Origin: CBDBCU01 sp965242615
GTDB taxonomy: Bacteria > Chloroflexota > Dehalococcoidia > Lucifugimonadales > UBA3495
Reading direction: 5' to 3'
DNA length: 64,000 nt
Assembly (NCBI GenBank): GCA_965242615.1
Contig: CBDESR010000005.1
Coordinates: 310,001 to 374,000 of the forward strand
The notes below the pieces were generated by a model. It saw nothing but the letters and a program-made list of their open reading frames with translations, had not been told where the DNA came from and searched no databases. Below are positions 16,380 to 24,278 of this stretch, piece after piece (position 1 is the first letter of the stretch; every line of letters begins with the position of its first letter). The position numbers were made by a program, and so were the translations under genes.

Positions 16380-16736
16380 ATGACGCAGCAAGCGTTGGAG
16401 AGCCAAATCCGGGCGGTGGACGCGACGCCGGAGTTTTTTCACTATGCGGATACCGGGTGCGAGGCGTCGGATTCCTGCCTGGACTGCCCTTTGCCGCAGT
16501 GCAAGTTCGACGACCTGGAGTGGTATCAGCAGAACCGGCGGCTGGCCAAGGATTTCCGGGTGGTGGCGGTGATGGAGCGGGAAAGGCTGTCGGCGGAGGC
16601 AACGGCGGAACGGTTTTCGGTAACGGTACGCACCATCTTTCGGATTATGGAGCGGTGCAAGAAAGCCAGCCCGGAAGCGGCCCGCTACGCCAGCGCCATC
16701 AACTACGGGCGGCAGCGGATGGCTTTGGCGGCTTAG
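16380..16736 (+). CDS. Cys-rich small protein with helix-turn-helix-like C-terminus
   Basis: A 118-residue protein. The N-terminal part has four closely spaced cysteines (TGCEASDSCLDCPLPQCKF, about residues 26-44), a likely metal or Fe-S ligand set. The C-terminal part (AEATAERFSVTVRTIFRIMERC, about residues 74-96) looks like a helix-turn-helix of the kind found in short sigma-like or recombination-directionality proteins. GGAGGTG lies 6 bp before this ATG, whereas the ATG at 16359 has none. A redox- or metal-sensing regulator is a reasonable inference, not shown. It has its own strong promoter. Confidence 0.7.
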   Translation: MTQQALESQIRAVDATPEFFHYADTGCEASDSCLDCPLPQCKFDDLEWYQQNRRLAKDFRVVAVMERERLSAEATAERFSVTVRTIFRIMERCKKASPEAARYASAINYGRQRMALAA

Positions 16737-16773
16737 GGGCCGGGCTATCGCAGATACCTGGCGGCTGGCTTAT

Positions 16774-16843
16774 CGTCATTCCCGGGAAAAGGGGAATCCA
16801 GAGTCCTCGGCTTTTCTGGATTCCCACTTTCGTGGGAATGACG
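16774..16843. repeat. Inverted pair of R1 REP hairpins
   Basis: Two R1 units facing each other, joined by AGTCCTCGGCTTTT. They form a long stem-loop between the Cys-rich gene (+) and the channel gene (-). It may serve as a bidirectional terminator. Confidence 0.75.
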
Positions 16844-16892
16844 ATGGAGAAGGGCGGGAATGGCGATTTCTATTGCCGGGTAAGGCAATCGG

Positions 16893-17747
16893 CTACCCCG
16901 GCCCATCCTCTTTATGAGACTGTTCGTCGTCCTCCGCCTCGAGCAGCCGCTCGAGGCGCAGCATCATCTCCCGGGCTTGGCGCAATTCCTGGAGCAGTTC
17001 ATCGTGGGAAGGGGCTTGCAGCCGGTCGGCGTCGCGCTGGTGCTGCTCGCGGATTTCCTCGAGGCTGTTGACGATGATGGCAACGAAAAGGTTGATTACC
17101 ACAAAGGTGCCGATGGAGATGTAGCTGACATAGAAAATCCAGGCCAAGGGCGCGGCCTGCATATCGAGGAGCATTATCCGCGTCCAGTCGTCCAGGGTCA
17201 GCAGGCTGAACAGGGTCAGCACCGCCTGCCCCAAGGTGCCCCAGTTGGCCGGGTTGGTTTCCTGGAACAGCTGAAAGCCGATGATGGCGTAGATGTAGTG
17301 GAAAACGGCCAACAGGGCGACAACATGGGAGACGCTGGGCAAGGCGTGCATCAGGGCGGAGGCGACCATCCGCAGCTCGCGCACCGTCGACACCAGACGG
17401 AAAATCCGCAGCAGCCGGGCCAGCCGCCCGATCGCGGCGAACTGGCCGGTAGTCGGCGCCAAGCCGAGGACGATAATCAGAAAGTCAAAAACATTCCAGC
17501 CGTCCCGGAAGTAGAGGTAGCTGCGGGGGGCGAAGGCCAGCATTTTCAGCAGGGCTTCGACGATGAAAATGCCCAGTACCGCCCGATTGCCCAAGCGGAT
17601 CAACTCCGCATAAGGCCGGGCTTCCGGCACGGTCGCCAGTCCCAGCAGGACGGCGTTAAAGAGAATGACTCCGATGATGGAGTATTCAAAAACCCGGTTA
17701 TGCACTAATCGGTCCGCCCAATGGGCGGCACGCGCCAACTGATTCAT
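16893..17747 (-). CDS. One-repeat voltage-gated ion channel, LDDW filter
   Basis: A 284-residue six-transmembrane channel of the bacterial Nav/Cav (NaChBac-like) type, expected to work as a tetramer in the cytoplasmic membrane. S1 begins near residue 20. S4 (about 106-128) has arginines at 108, 111, 114, 117, 123 and 126. The pore loop carries the selectivity filter TLDDWTR (184-190). S6 ends in VVINLFVAIIVNSLEE, followed by a cytoplasmic coiled coil (LLQELRQAREMMLRLERLLE). Sodium-selective relatives have TLESW. The acidic LDDW resembles the filter of the Ca2+-selective NavAb mutant (CavAb), so Ca2+ permeation is predicted. It is monocistronic. Confidence 0.9.
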   Translation of the reverse strand: MNQLARAAHWADRLVHNRVFEYSIIGVILFNAVLLGLATVPEARPYAELIRLGNRAVLGIFIVEALLKMLAFAPRSYLYFRDGWNVFDFLIIVLGLAPTTGQFAAIGRLARLLRIFRLVSTVRELRMVASALMHALPSVSHVVALLAVFHYIYAIIGFQLFQETNPANWGTLGQAVLTLFSLLTLDDWTRIMLLDMQAAPLAWIFYVSYISIGTFVVINLFVAIIVNSLEEIREQHQRDADRLQAPSHDELLQELRQAREMMLRLERLLEAEDDEQSHKEDGPG

Positions 17748-17952
17748 CCTGACTTGACTATGCCATCCTTACCAAGATGCCGGGCCGCCGGCCGGCCCGG
17801 GGCAACGGGGATTATTATAGCGCATTGCAACGGCGGCGTCATTCCGGTTGCCGATGAAAGTTCCGTTCAGTCCGGGCAGAAATTCCCCGACCGCGCCTCG
17901 ATGCTCCAAGGTTATTCGCCAAAATGAACCGCGCCGCTGCCTGAATTGCCCC

Positions 17953-17981
17953 TTGACACCATCCCCAACCCGTTATACAAT
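17953..17981 (+). promoter_or_regulatory. Promoter of the cobalamin leader
   Basis: TTGACA at 17953-17958, 17-bp spacer, TACAAT at 17976-17981, about 45 bp before the riboswitch. Confidence 0.7.
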
Positions 17982-18025
17982 CTATCCCCTAACCCAACGC
18001 CCTTAACAACCGAATAGCCCAAAGT

Positions 18026-18233
18026 CCCCAGGTGGCCCCGGCATTATCCATCGCAGAAAATCCGGGGCTGAAAAGGGAAGCCGGTGCAAATCCGGCGTGG
18101 TCGCGCCACTGTGACTGGCGAGAACCCCCCTCTAAATCCGCAACGCGGAAACAAGCCACTGGCCCCAACAATTGCCGGGCCGGGAAGGCCGAGCGGGTTC
18201 GTCAGCAGCCAGAAGCCAGGAGACCTGCCTGGG
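18026..18233 (+). promoter_or_regulatory. Cobalamin riboswitch
   Basis: Contains the B12 riboswitch core: GAAGCCGGTGCAAATCCGGC, then GTGGTCGCGCCACTGTGA (18097-18114), a peripheral arm, and the closing 3' part GAAGCCAGGAGACCTGCC. CCCCAGG at 18026 pairs with the closing CCTGGG. Adenosylcobalamin binding is expected to reduce expression of the downstream cobalamin genes. Confidence 0.92.
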
Positions 18234-18286
18234 AACTTGACGGAATACGCTTCGCGGCAAGGTGTATTAGTCTCTTGACTGGATCC

Positions 18287-18316
18287 AGCCTGACCGGGAA
18301 AGTCAGGCTTTTTCTT
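18287..18316 (+). terminator. Intrinsic terminator downstream of the riboswitch
   Basis: AGCCTGAC / GTCAGGCT 8-bp stem with loop CGGGAAA, followed by TTTTCTTT. Its position about 55 nt after the aptamer fits ligand-controlled transcription termination. Confidence 0.85.
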
Positions 18317-18706
18317 TGCCCTTCCCGCCGCGTCCCCGTCCGCAATCATCCCGTCCAATGGCGATTGCCGTTGGACTCCTTCCCGAGAGACGGCCGGGCG
18401 GCCCGCGCTTTCCCGGCGGCACAGTACCTCCTCCACTGCGCTGCCCGACGGCGCGGCCCGCTGCGGCGGGTAGCCCGCCCGGCCCTCTTTCGCCAACCCT
18501 CAGTCCATCCCATACCCAGATCTATCGCATATCGCAACGTCATTCCCACGAAAGTGGGAATCCAGGAAAACCGGGGACTCTGGATTCCCCTTTTCACTGG
18601 AATAACCGTAAGTAGCCGCCGCCGGGTAGCATTATCCGCCCCTCCGTTGCATAATAGGCAGCAACCCGGCAAACCCAAGCCGGCCGCCCCCGGAGGAATA
18701 GTCAAA
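18317..18706. other. Spacer between riboswitch terminator and cobB
   Basis: About 390 bp without a convincing gene, much longer than usual between a B12 riboswitch and its gene. It contains a paired REP repeat at 18538-18608. Confidence 0.6.
18538..18608. repeat. Inverted pair of R1 REP hairpins
   Basis: An intact R1 unit (stem ATTCCCAC/GTGGGAAT, GAAA loop), then GAAAACCGGGGACT, then a degenerate inverted partner (CTGGATTCCCCTTTTCACTG). It lies inside the cobalamin leader. Confidence 0.75.
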
Positions 18707-18736
18707 ATGTTACAGCCCATACGCGGAGCAGCCTAA
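18707..18736 (+). CDS. Possible 9-residue leader peptide before cobB
   Basis: The frame reads MLQPIRGAA and then stop. CGGAGGAA lies 9 bp upstream, and its stop overlaps the first base of the cobB ATG (TAATG). This could couple translation to cobB, although cobB has its own GGAG at 18725. No conservation data are available. Confidence 0.25.
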   Translation: MLQPIRGAA

Positions 18737-20097
18737 TGACCGCCGCCATCGTAATCGCCGGCGTACGCAGCGGCGTCGGCAAAACCACCATCGCCACCGG
18801 CCTAATGGGCGCGCTGACCCGCCGCGGCTATGCCGTCCAGCCCTTCAAGTCCGGGCCTGACTACATCGACCCTTCCTATCACCAACTGGCTTGCGGCGTC
18901 CCCTCCCGCAACTTGGATACTTGGCTGCTGCCGCCGCCCACGGTGACCGAACTGTTCCGCCGCGCCGTCGGCACTGAAAAAATCGCCATCATCGAGGGCG
19001 TGATGGGCCTCTATGACGGCCATGACGCCCTCTCCGAGGAAGGCTCCACCGCCCAACTGGCCAAACTCCTCGACGCCCCGGTCATCCTGGTCGCCGACGC
19101 CGCTAAAGTTGCCCGCAGCGTCGCCGCCGAAATCCTCGGCTACCAGCAGTTTGACCCCGCCCTGCGAATTGCCGGCGTCATCCTCAACGGCATCGGCGGC
19201 CCCCGCCACATGGACTTTTGCCAACCCCAAATTGAAGCCACCACCGGCTTGCCGGTCTTGGGCTACCTCCCCCGCAAAGACGCTTTTAACCAGCCGGAGC
19301 GGCACCTCGGCTTGATTCCCACCGTCGAAGGCACCGTAGTACGCCAGTGGTACGACGACTTGACCGCCCAGGTTGCGGAAACTATTGACTTGGATACCCT
19401 GTTGGACCTAGCCGCCACTGCCAACCCGCCGGCCGGAACCCCCCAAGTCTATCCGGCTGAACCCCAGCCTACCCGCGCCCGCATCGCCGTAGCCCAGGAT
19501 AAAGCCTTCAGCTTCTACTATCAGGATTCCCTCGACTTGCTGCAAGCTTGGGGCGCGGAACTGCTGCCCTTCAGCCCCTTGACCGACGCCGCCTTGCCCC
19601 CGGCGGCCGGCGGAGTCTATATCGGCGGCGGCTTCCCCGAACTCTTTGCCGCCGAACTCTCCGCCAACCGCCCCATGCTGGCATCCCTGCGCGCCGCCAT
19701 CCAACGCCAAATCCCGGTCTATGCCGAATGTGGCGGCCTGATGTATCTGGGCCAAAGCCTTTCCGACCTGGATGGCAACGACTATCCCATGGTCGGCGCT
19801 TTGCCGGTCGTATCCTCAATGTCCCACCGCCGGCTGACCCTCGGCTACCGGGAAGTAGCCGCCGCCCACGCCACGCCGCTGTTGCAGCCCGGCCAGCAAG
19901 TCCGTGGCCACGAATTCCACTGGTCCGTATTGGCCGAACCGCCTGCCCCGGAAACCGCCCTCTACCGGGTAGTGAACCAAGACAACCGCCGCGAGGGTTT
20001 CCATATCGGCAGCCTTTGGGCCTCCTACATCCACATCCACCTCGGCAGCGCGCCCGGCTTGGCTCAACGCTTCGTGGACACCTGCGCCGTGTTATAG
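18736..20097 (+). CDS. cobB: Cobyrinate a,c-diamide synthase
   Basis: ATP-dependent amidation of the a and c carboxylates of (hydrogeno)cobyrinate with glutamine in cobalamin synthesis. The 453-residue length is typical. The N-terminal P-loop is AGVRSGVGKTTIATGL (residues 8-23), followed by FKSGPDYIDPSYH. The C-terminal class I glutaminase domain has its Cys in YAECGGLMYLG (about residue 332) and a His near GFHIGSLWASYIHIH. It is the first gene of the set cobB-cobO-(toxin/antitoxin)-cobT-cobS and lies behind the B12 riboswitch. Confidence 0.95.
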   Translation: MTAAIVIAGVRSGVGKTTIATGLMGALTRRGYAVQPFKSGPDYIDPSYHQLACGVPSRNLDTWLLPPPTVTELFRRAVGTEKIAIIEGVMGLYDGHDALSEEGSTAQLAKLLDAPVILVADAAKVARSVAAEILGYQQFDPALRIAGVILNGIGGPRHMDFCQPQIEATTGLPVLGYLPRKDAFNQPERHLGLIPTVEGTVVRQWYDDLTAQVAETIDLDTLLDLAATANPPAGTPQVYPAEPQPTRARIAVAQDKAFSFYYQDSLDLLQAWGAELLPFSPLTDAALPPAAGGVYIGGGFPELFAAELSANRPMLASLRAAIQRQIPVYAECGGLMYLGQSLSDLDGNDYPMVGALPVVSSMSHRRLTLGYREVAAAHATPLLQPGQQVRGHEFHWSVLAEPPAPETALYRVVNQDNRREGFHIGSLWASYIHIHLGSAPGLAQRFVDTCAVL

Positions 20098-20145
20098 TTA
20101 AATCCCCAAGGGACAATTCCCAATCCAGCTCGAGGGTAAGCCACT

Positions 20146-20718
20146 ATGACTACCGAACAAGCCAACCAAGCGGGGCCGCAGTCCGTCAAAGGCCCCCGCA
20201 TCAACAAGGGACTGGTCATCGTCAACACCGGCAACGGCAAGGGCAAGACCACCGCCGCCATGGGCGTCCTGTTCCGCGCTTGGGGCCGCGACCTGCGGGT
20301 GATTATGCTCCAGTTCATCAAGCACACCACCGCCAACTTCGGCGAACAGCGCGCCGCCCAGAAAATCGGCGTCACCATGCGCGCCATGGGCGACGGCTTT
20401 ACCTGGCGCTCCCGGGATTTGGAACAGAGCGCCGACCTGGCCCGCGCCCTGTGGGAGGACGCCAAAGAGGTTATCGCCGCCGGTGACCACGACCTGGTGG
20501 TTCTCGACGAGTTCACCTACCCCCTGCACTACGGCTGGATTCCCGTCGACGAAGTCATCGCCGCCCTGCAAAACCGCCCCGAAATGCTGCACATCATCAT
20601 CACCGGCCGCCACGCCCCGCAGCAACTGGTGGAATACGCCGACCTCGTAACCGAAATGCAGGTCGTCAAACACCCCTACCAGCAGGGCATCAAAGCCCAG
20701 CCGGGTATCGAGTTCTAG
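20146..20718 (+). CDS. cobO: Cob(I)yrinic acid a,c-diamide adenosyltransferase
   Basis: Transfers the adenosyl group of ATP to the reduced cobalt of corrinoids (CobO/BtuR/CobA type). The 190-residue length is typical. The N-terminal P-loop-like motif is VIVNTGNGKGKTTAAMG (about residues 25-41). MLQFIKHTTANFGEQ and DLVVLDEFTYPLHYGWI (Walker B-like) are family blocks, and the C-terminus ITGRHAPQQLVEYADLVTEM is diagnostic. It lies 48 bp after cobB on the same strand. Confidence 0.95.
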   Translation: MTTEQANQAGPQSVKGPRINKGLVIVNTGNGKGKTTAAMGVLFRAWGRDLRVIMLQFIKHTTANFGEQRAAQKIGVTMRAMGDGFTWRSRDLEQSADLARALWEDAKEVIAAGDHDLVVLDEFTYPLHYGWIPVDEVIAALQNRPEMLHIIITGRHAPQQLVEYADLVTEMQVVKHPYQQGIKAQPGIEF

Positions 20719-20789
20719 CTCGGATAGCGGCCGCTGCCGTACGTCCGCTGCACCAACCTAACCAGCCATCCCCGGCAAAGGAGTGAGCA

Positions 20790-21314
20790 ATGCCTCCGGT
20801 AGAACTGGAAATAACCGAAAACCTCCTTTACAACTTGGGCTTGCCCCCGGCCGCGGCTGAGGAACTGCTGCGCCGAGAACTGGCTTGCGCCCTGTGCGAA
20901 CAGGGTCGCCTTTCCTGCCAAGTAGCCGCATCCTTCGCCGGCTTGCCCCTATCCCAATTCAACGCCCTGCTCCAGGAACGCACCCGCGTCCGGGAAACCG
21001 AGGAATTCCTCGACCGGGAACCCGGCGGCCAAGCCGGCCAGTGCCACCCCAAAGGCACCCTTTCCCTCAAAATCCCCGCGGAAGTGCAGGCCGCCTTGTC
21101 CCTCCCCCCGGATGAACTGCTGCCGCAACTCCGCCAGGAACTGGCCCTGGACTTGTACGAACAGTGGATCCTGAACTCCGGCCCCATCCGCAAATTCGCC
21201 GGGTGGAGTTGGTGGGATTTCCACGATTTGCGGGGCGAACGGGACATCGTCCTGCAATACTCCGTGTCAGACTTGGCGGAGGATATGCGTAATGCCGCCC
21301 GGCCCCGTCGTTAG
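20790..21314 (+). CDS. Antitoxin-like protein with two tandem UPF0175 domains
   Basis: A 174-residue protein made of two related halves. The first (about 4-66) reads VELEITENLLYNLGL ... LRRELACALCEQGRLS, then AASFAGLPLSQFNALL. The second (about 92-160) reads LSLKIPAEVQAALSL ... LRQELALDLYEQWILN, then IRKFAGWSWWDFHDL. Each resembles one UPF0175 unit, normally a single-domain antitoxin of about 80 residues. AAGGAG lies 8 bp before the ATG. It overlaps the PIN-type gene, the usual toxin partner, and is expected to bind it and autoregulate. It sits inside the cobalamin operon. Confidence 0.8.
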   Translation: MPPVELEITENLLYNLGLPPAAAEELLRRELACALCEQGRLSCQVAASFAGLPLSQFNALLQERTRVRETEEFLDREPGGQAGQCHPKGTLSLKIPAEVQAALSLPPDELLPQLRQELALDLYEQWILNSGPIRKFAGWSWWDFHDLRGERDIVLQYSVSDLAEDMRNAARPRR

Positions 21315-21801
21315 CAACGCTTCCCCGCTGGTCGGCCTTTCCGTCGTAGGGCATCTCGAACTGCTGCGCGAGTTTTACGGCGAAGTATGGATCCCCCCGG
21401 CAGTATGGCGGGAAGTAGTGGAAAGCGGGGCCGACAAAGCCGGCTCTCCAGAAGTAGCGGCGGCGGCCGCCGTCGGTTGGCTCCGGGTAGCCGACACCTT
21501 CGACCGGCAATTGGTCGCCGTGGCCGGAGCGGGCTTGGGGGCGGGCGAGGCCGAAGCCATTGCCCTGGCTTTGTCCAATCAAGCGGCGCTTTTGATAATC
21601 GACGAGGCGAAAGGCCGCCGCCGGGCTATGGAATATAACCTTACCCTGACCGGCGTCGTCGGCATCCTGACCCAAGCCACCCGGGAGGGCATAATAGACA
21701 CCCTGCAAGCCGACCTGGACCATCTGCGACAAGCCGAGTTCCGCATCAGTGCCCGCCTCTACCAACAAGCCTTGCGGGCCGCACGCCCAGCAACCAATTA
21801 G
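21292..21801 (+). CDS. PIN-like (DUF3368) toxin-type protein
   Basis: A 169-residue PIN-fold protein of the DUF3368 type, commonly paired with UPF0175 antitoxins. The N-terminus has VVSNASPLVGLSVVGHLELL, where the usual first acidic residue (VxDTSPL) is Asn. The middle has GAGEAEAIALALS with conserved Glu, and LLIIDEAKGRRRA carries the Asp. The start overlaps the upstream gene by 23 bp and has GGAGG 9 bp before it, so translation is probably coupled. RNA cleavage is the known activity of PIN toxins; the Asn for Asp exchange is common in DUF3368 and leaves activity uncertain. Confidence 0.82.
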   Translation: MPPGPVVSNASPLVGLSVVGHLELLREFYGEVWIPPAVWREVVESGADKAGSPEVAAAAAVGWLRVADTFDRQLVAVAGAGLGAGEAEAIALALSNQAALLIIDEAKGRRRAMEYNLTLTGVVGILTQATREGIIDTLQADLDHLRQAEFRISARLYQQALRAARPATN

Positions 21802-21824
21802 CCATTACTACCGGAGGCCCCGCT

Positions 21825-22892
21825 ATGACCCTCTCTCCCCAAGTTGACCGCACCCTGGAATCCATTGCCCCCCGCGACGCCGCGGCCATGGCCGCCGCCC
21901 GCGCCCGTCAGGATACTCTAACCAAGCCCCCCGGCAGCCTCGGCCGCCTCGAGGATTTGTCGGTAATGCTGGCCGGCATCTTTGGCGAACCCACCCCGCA
22001 AATCCGCCGCAAATCCGTCATCCTCGCCGCCGGCGACCACGGCGTCGTTGCCGAAGGCGTCAGCGCCTACCCCCAGGAAGTTACCCCCCAAATGGTCGCC
22101 AACTTCCTGAACGGCGGCGCCGCCATCAATGTCCTGTCCCGCCACGCCGGCGCCGAAATCGTCATCCTCGACGCCGGCGTCGCCGCCGACTTGGCGCCCC
22201 ATCCCCTGCTACGCTCCGTCAAGGTAGCCTATGGCACCGCAAATATGGCCGCCGGCCCCGCAATGTCCCCGGAGCAAGCCCTCCGCTGCCTGGAAATCGG
22301 CATTGCCGCCGCCCAAGAGCAGATTGCCGCCGGCGCCGACCTCATTGCCTGCGGCGATATGGGCATCGGCAACACCACCGCCGCCAGTGCCATCACCGCC
22401 GTCATCACCGGCCGCGACCCGGCCATCGTCACCGGCCGCGGCACCGGCTTGGACGACCCCGGCCTGGCCCGCAAAATCGCGGTAATCCAACAGGCTTTGT
22501 CCGTCAACAACCCCGACCCCAATGACGGACTGGATGTGCTGACCAAAGTAGGCGGATTGGAAATCGGCGTACTAGCCGGGGCAATGCTCGGCGCGGCCGC
22601 CGCCCGCCGCCCGGTCGTAGTGGACGGTTTCATCTCCGGAGCCGCCGCCCTCATCGCTTGGCGCATCGCCCCGGCGGCCCGGGACTACTTCATCGCCGCC
22701 CACCAATCCGCCGAGCCGGGCCATCGCATCGGACTGGATGCCATGGAACTAACTCCGCTCCTCGACTTGGGAATGCGCCTCGGCGAAGGCACTGGCGCGG
22801 CCTTGGCCATGCCCCTGATTGACGCCGCCGCCCGCTGTCTTTCCGAAATGGCTACCTTCGCCGAGGCCGGCGTCTCCGACCGGGACGATTAG
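21825..22892 (+). CDS. cobT: Nicotinate-nucleotide--dimethylbenzimidazole phosphoribosyltransferase
   Basis: Makes alpha-ribazole phosphate from nicotinate mononucleotide and the lower-ligand base, for the nucleotide loop of cobalamin. The 355 residues match the family. LTKPPGSLGRLEDLSVMLAG (about 31-50) is the signature N-terminal block. GDHGVVAEGVSAYPQEVT is near residue 70, and GDMGIGNTTAASAI (about 178-191) and the catalytic Glu region LGEGTGAAL lie toward the C-terminus. GGAGG precedes the ATG. It follows the toxin gene by 23 bp, so the pair appears inserted without breaking the operon. Confidence 0.95.
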   Translation: MTLSPQVDRTLESIAPRDAAAMAAARARQDTLTKPPGSLGRLEDLSVMLAGIFGEPTPQIRRKSVILAAGDHGVVAEGVSAYPQEVTPQMVANFLNGGAAINVLSRHAGAEIVILDAGVAADLAPHPLLRSVKVAYGTANMAAGPAMSPEQALRCLEIGIAAAQEQIAAGADLIACGDMGIGNTTAASAITAVITGRDPAIVTGRGTGLDDPGLARKIAVIQQALSVNNPDPNDGLDVLTKVGGLEIGVLAGAMLGAAAARRPVVVDGFISGAAALIAWRIAPAARDYFIAAHQSAEPGHRIGLDAMELTPLLDLGMRLGEGTGAALAMPLIDAAARCLSEMATFAEAGVSDRDD

Positions 22893-22933
22893 CCTGCAAA
22901 CCCGATTCCTTCCGGTCAATCAAGGACAAAAAG

Positions 22934-23725
22934 TTGGCGTCATTTCTGGCTGCCGTCAGTTTTTTAACCTTTCTGCCGGCCCGTTGGCCCGGCGGGTTTA
23001 GCCCGCAAGCCCTCAGCGCCTCCCGGGCCTGGTTTCCCCTGGTCGGCTTGCTCCTTGGCTTGCTGCTGTTGGGCGTCGAGCGCGGCGCGCGGGAAATCTT
23101 TCCCGTCTATCTCACCGCCGCCCTGCTGACCGTGCTGCTCATTGCCCTCACCCGCGGCCTCCACCTCGACGGCTTTATGGATGTATGCGATGGTCTCTTT
23201 GGCGGCTACACCCCGGAGCGGCGGCGGGAAATTATGCGGGACTCCCATGTCGGCGCTTTTGCCGTGGCCGGCGCCGCCGGCCTCCTGCTCCTCAAATACG
23301 CCGCCCTGTTATCCCTCCTCTCCCTGAATGCGCCCGGCAAGGAAATAGTCTTGCTGCTTTTCCCAACCCTTTCCCGCTGGACCATGACCCTGCTCCTGGC
23401 ATCCTTCCCCTATGCCCGCAGCCAGGGATTAGGCTCCCCCTTCCACCAAAGCCGCAGCCGGGTAGCCACCACCGCAGCGGCGATAATGGCAACCGCCGCC
23501 GCCCTAATCCTCGGCGGCTACGGCGGCCTAATCCTGCTCACCGGCATATCCGCCCTGACCTGGCTGATGGGCAAAGCAATGTCCCGTCTGCTCGACGGCC
23601 TAACCGGCGACTGCTACGGCGCCGCCAATGAAACCGCCGAAACCGCCATCCTGATTGCCGCAGTAGCAATGCTGCCGTACGGGTTGTTGGGGGCGGGTTT
23701 CAATGTTGGACTTATCGGGTTTTGA
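22934..23725 (+). CDS. cobS: Adenosylcobinamide-GDP ribazoletransferase (cobalamin synthase)
   Basis: Polytopic membrane enzyme that joins adenosylcobinamide-GDP to alpha-ribazole, the last assembly step. At 263 residues with 6-7 hydrophobic segments it is of normal size. The metal-binding motif is RGLHLDGFMDVCDGLFGGYTPERRREIMRDSHVGAFAV (positions about 75-112, with HLDGFMDVCDG as the key part). SRWTMTLLLASFPYARSQGLG follows, and LTGDCYGAANE is near the C-terminus. The start is TTG at 22934, preceded by AAGGAC; no ATG fits. It is the last cobalamin gene here. Confidence 0.93.
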   Translation: MASFLAAVSFLTFLPARWPGGFSPQALSASRAWFPLVGLLLGLLLLGVERGAREIFPVYLTAALLTVLLIALTRGLHLDGFMDVCDGLFGGYTPERRREIMRDSHVGAFAVAGAAGLLLLKYAALLSLLSLNAPGKEIVLLLFPTLSRWTMTLLLASFPYARSQGLGSPFHQSRSRVATTAAAIMATAAALILGGYGGLILLTGISALTWLMGKAMSRLLDGLTGDCYGAANETAETAILIAAVAMLPYGLLGAGFNVGLIGF

Positions 23726-23748
23726 CCTCTACGCCCTTGAAACAACTG

Positions 23749-23848
23749 GATAGCGTTGCATTTTAGGTGGTTTAGCCGGTGATTTGGCTTGTACCCTTAC
23801 TGCAAAACCCGAATTCGCCAATCAAACCACCTAAATCGGAACGCTACC
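23749..23848. mobile_element. 100-bp MITE-like element with 9-bp target duplication, copy 1
   Basis: Exactly 100 bp from GATAGCGTTGCATTTTAGGT to the end GGAACGCTACC. The termini are imperfect inverted repeats (GATAGCGTT..TTTAGGTGGTTT versus AAACCACCTAAA..AACGCTACC). It is flanked on both sides by AAACAACTG (23740-23748 and 23849-23857), a perfect 9-bp direct repeat. No coding capacity, so any transposase would act in trans. A second copy, inverted, is at 28448-28547. Confidence 0.8.
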
Positions 23849-23924
23849 AAACAACTGCTGCCGATTGCTATTCTTAACCCCATCGGTTATTATCCTGTCC
23901 AATCGTTGGATTTAAGAGGGAGCC

Positions 23925-24278
23925 GTGGCGCAGGTCATCAGCTTCATAAACTACAAGGGCGGCGTCGGCAAAACCACTATGGCCGTGGAAATCGCCGCTA
24001 CCCTGGCAAGCAAGCACCAGTTCAAGGTGCTTATTGTTGACCTCGACCCCCAGACCAACGCCTCTTTTTACCTGATGCCCGGGGAGAACCCGGAGAAACC
24101 TTGGCAGGAATGGGTAGATTCCAACGGGTCGCTAAAGAGCGTTCTTGATGCGGCAATCCGGGAGGAACCTTCCTGCCATGCTGATTTGCAGGACTTACTC
24201 CCGCCGGCGGCTCCGGTAGCGGATTACGCCGCTGCCTTGAACAAAGGACACGGCCGAGTGGAACCGCGGGAGTGTTGA
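23925..24278 (+). pseudogene. Truncated ParA/Soj-type ATPase
   Basis: 117 residues starting at a GTG with VISFINYKGGVGKTTMAVEI, the deviant Walker A motif of the ParA/MinD ATPases (KGGVGKTT), and VDLDPQTNASFYL as the Walker A' region. Family members are 250-300 residues, and everything after about residue 100 is missing, including the rest of the ATPase fold. A short downstream stretch (about 24272-24355) reads as VLIRNRPGQLVYLPEGRSW in another frame and may be an unrelated C-terminal remnant. A broken gene of former plasmid or integrated-element origin is likely. The MITE lies just upstream. Confidence 0.7.
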
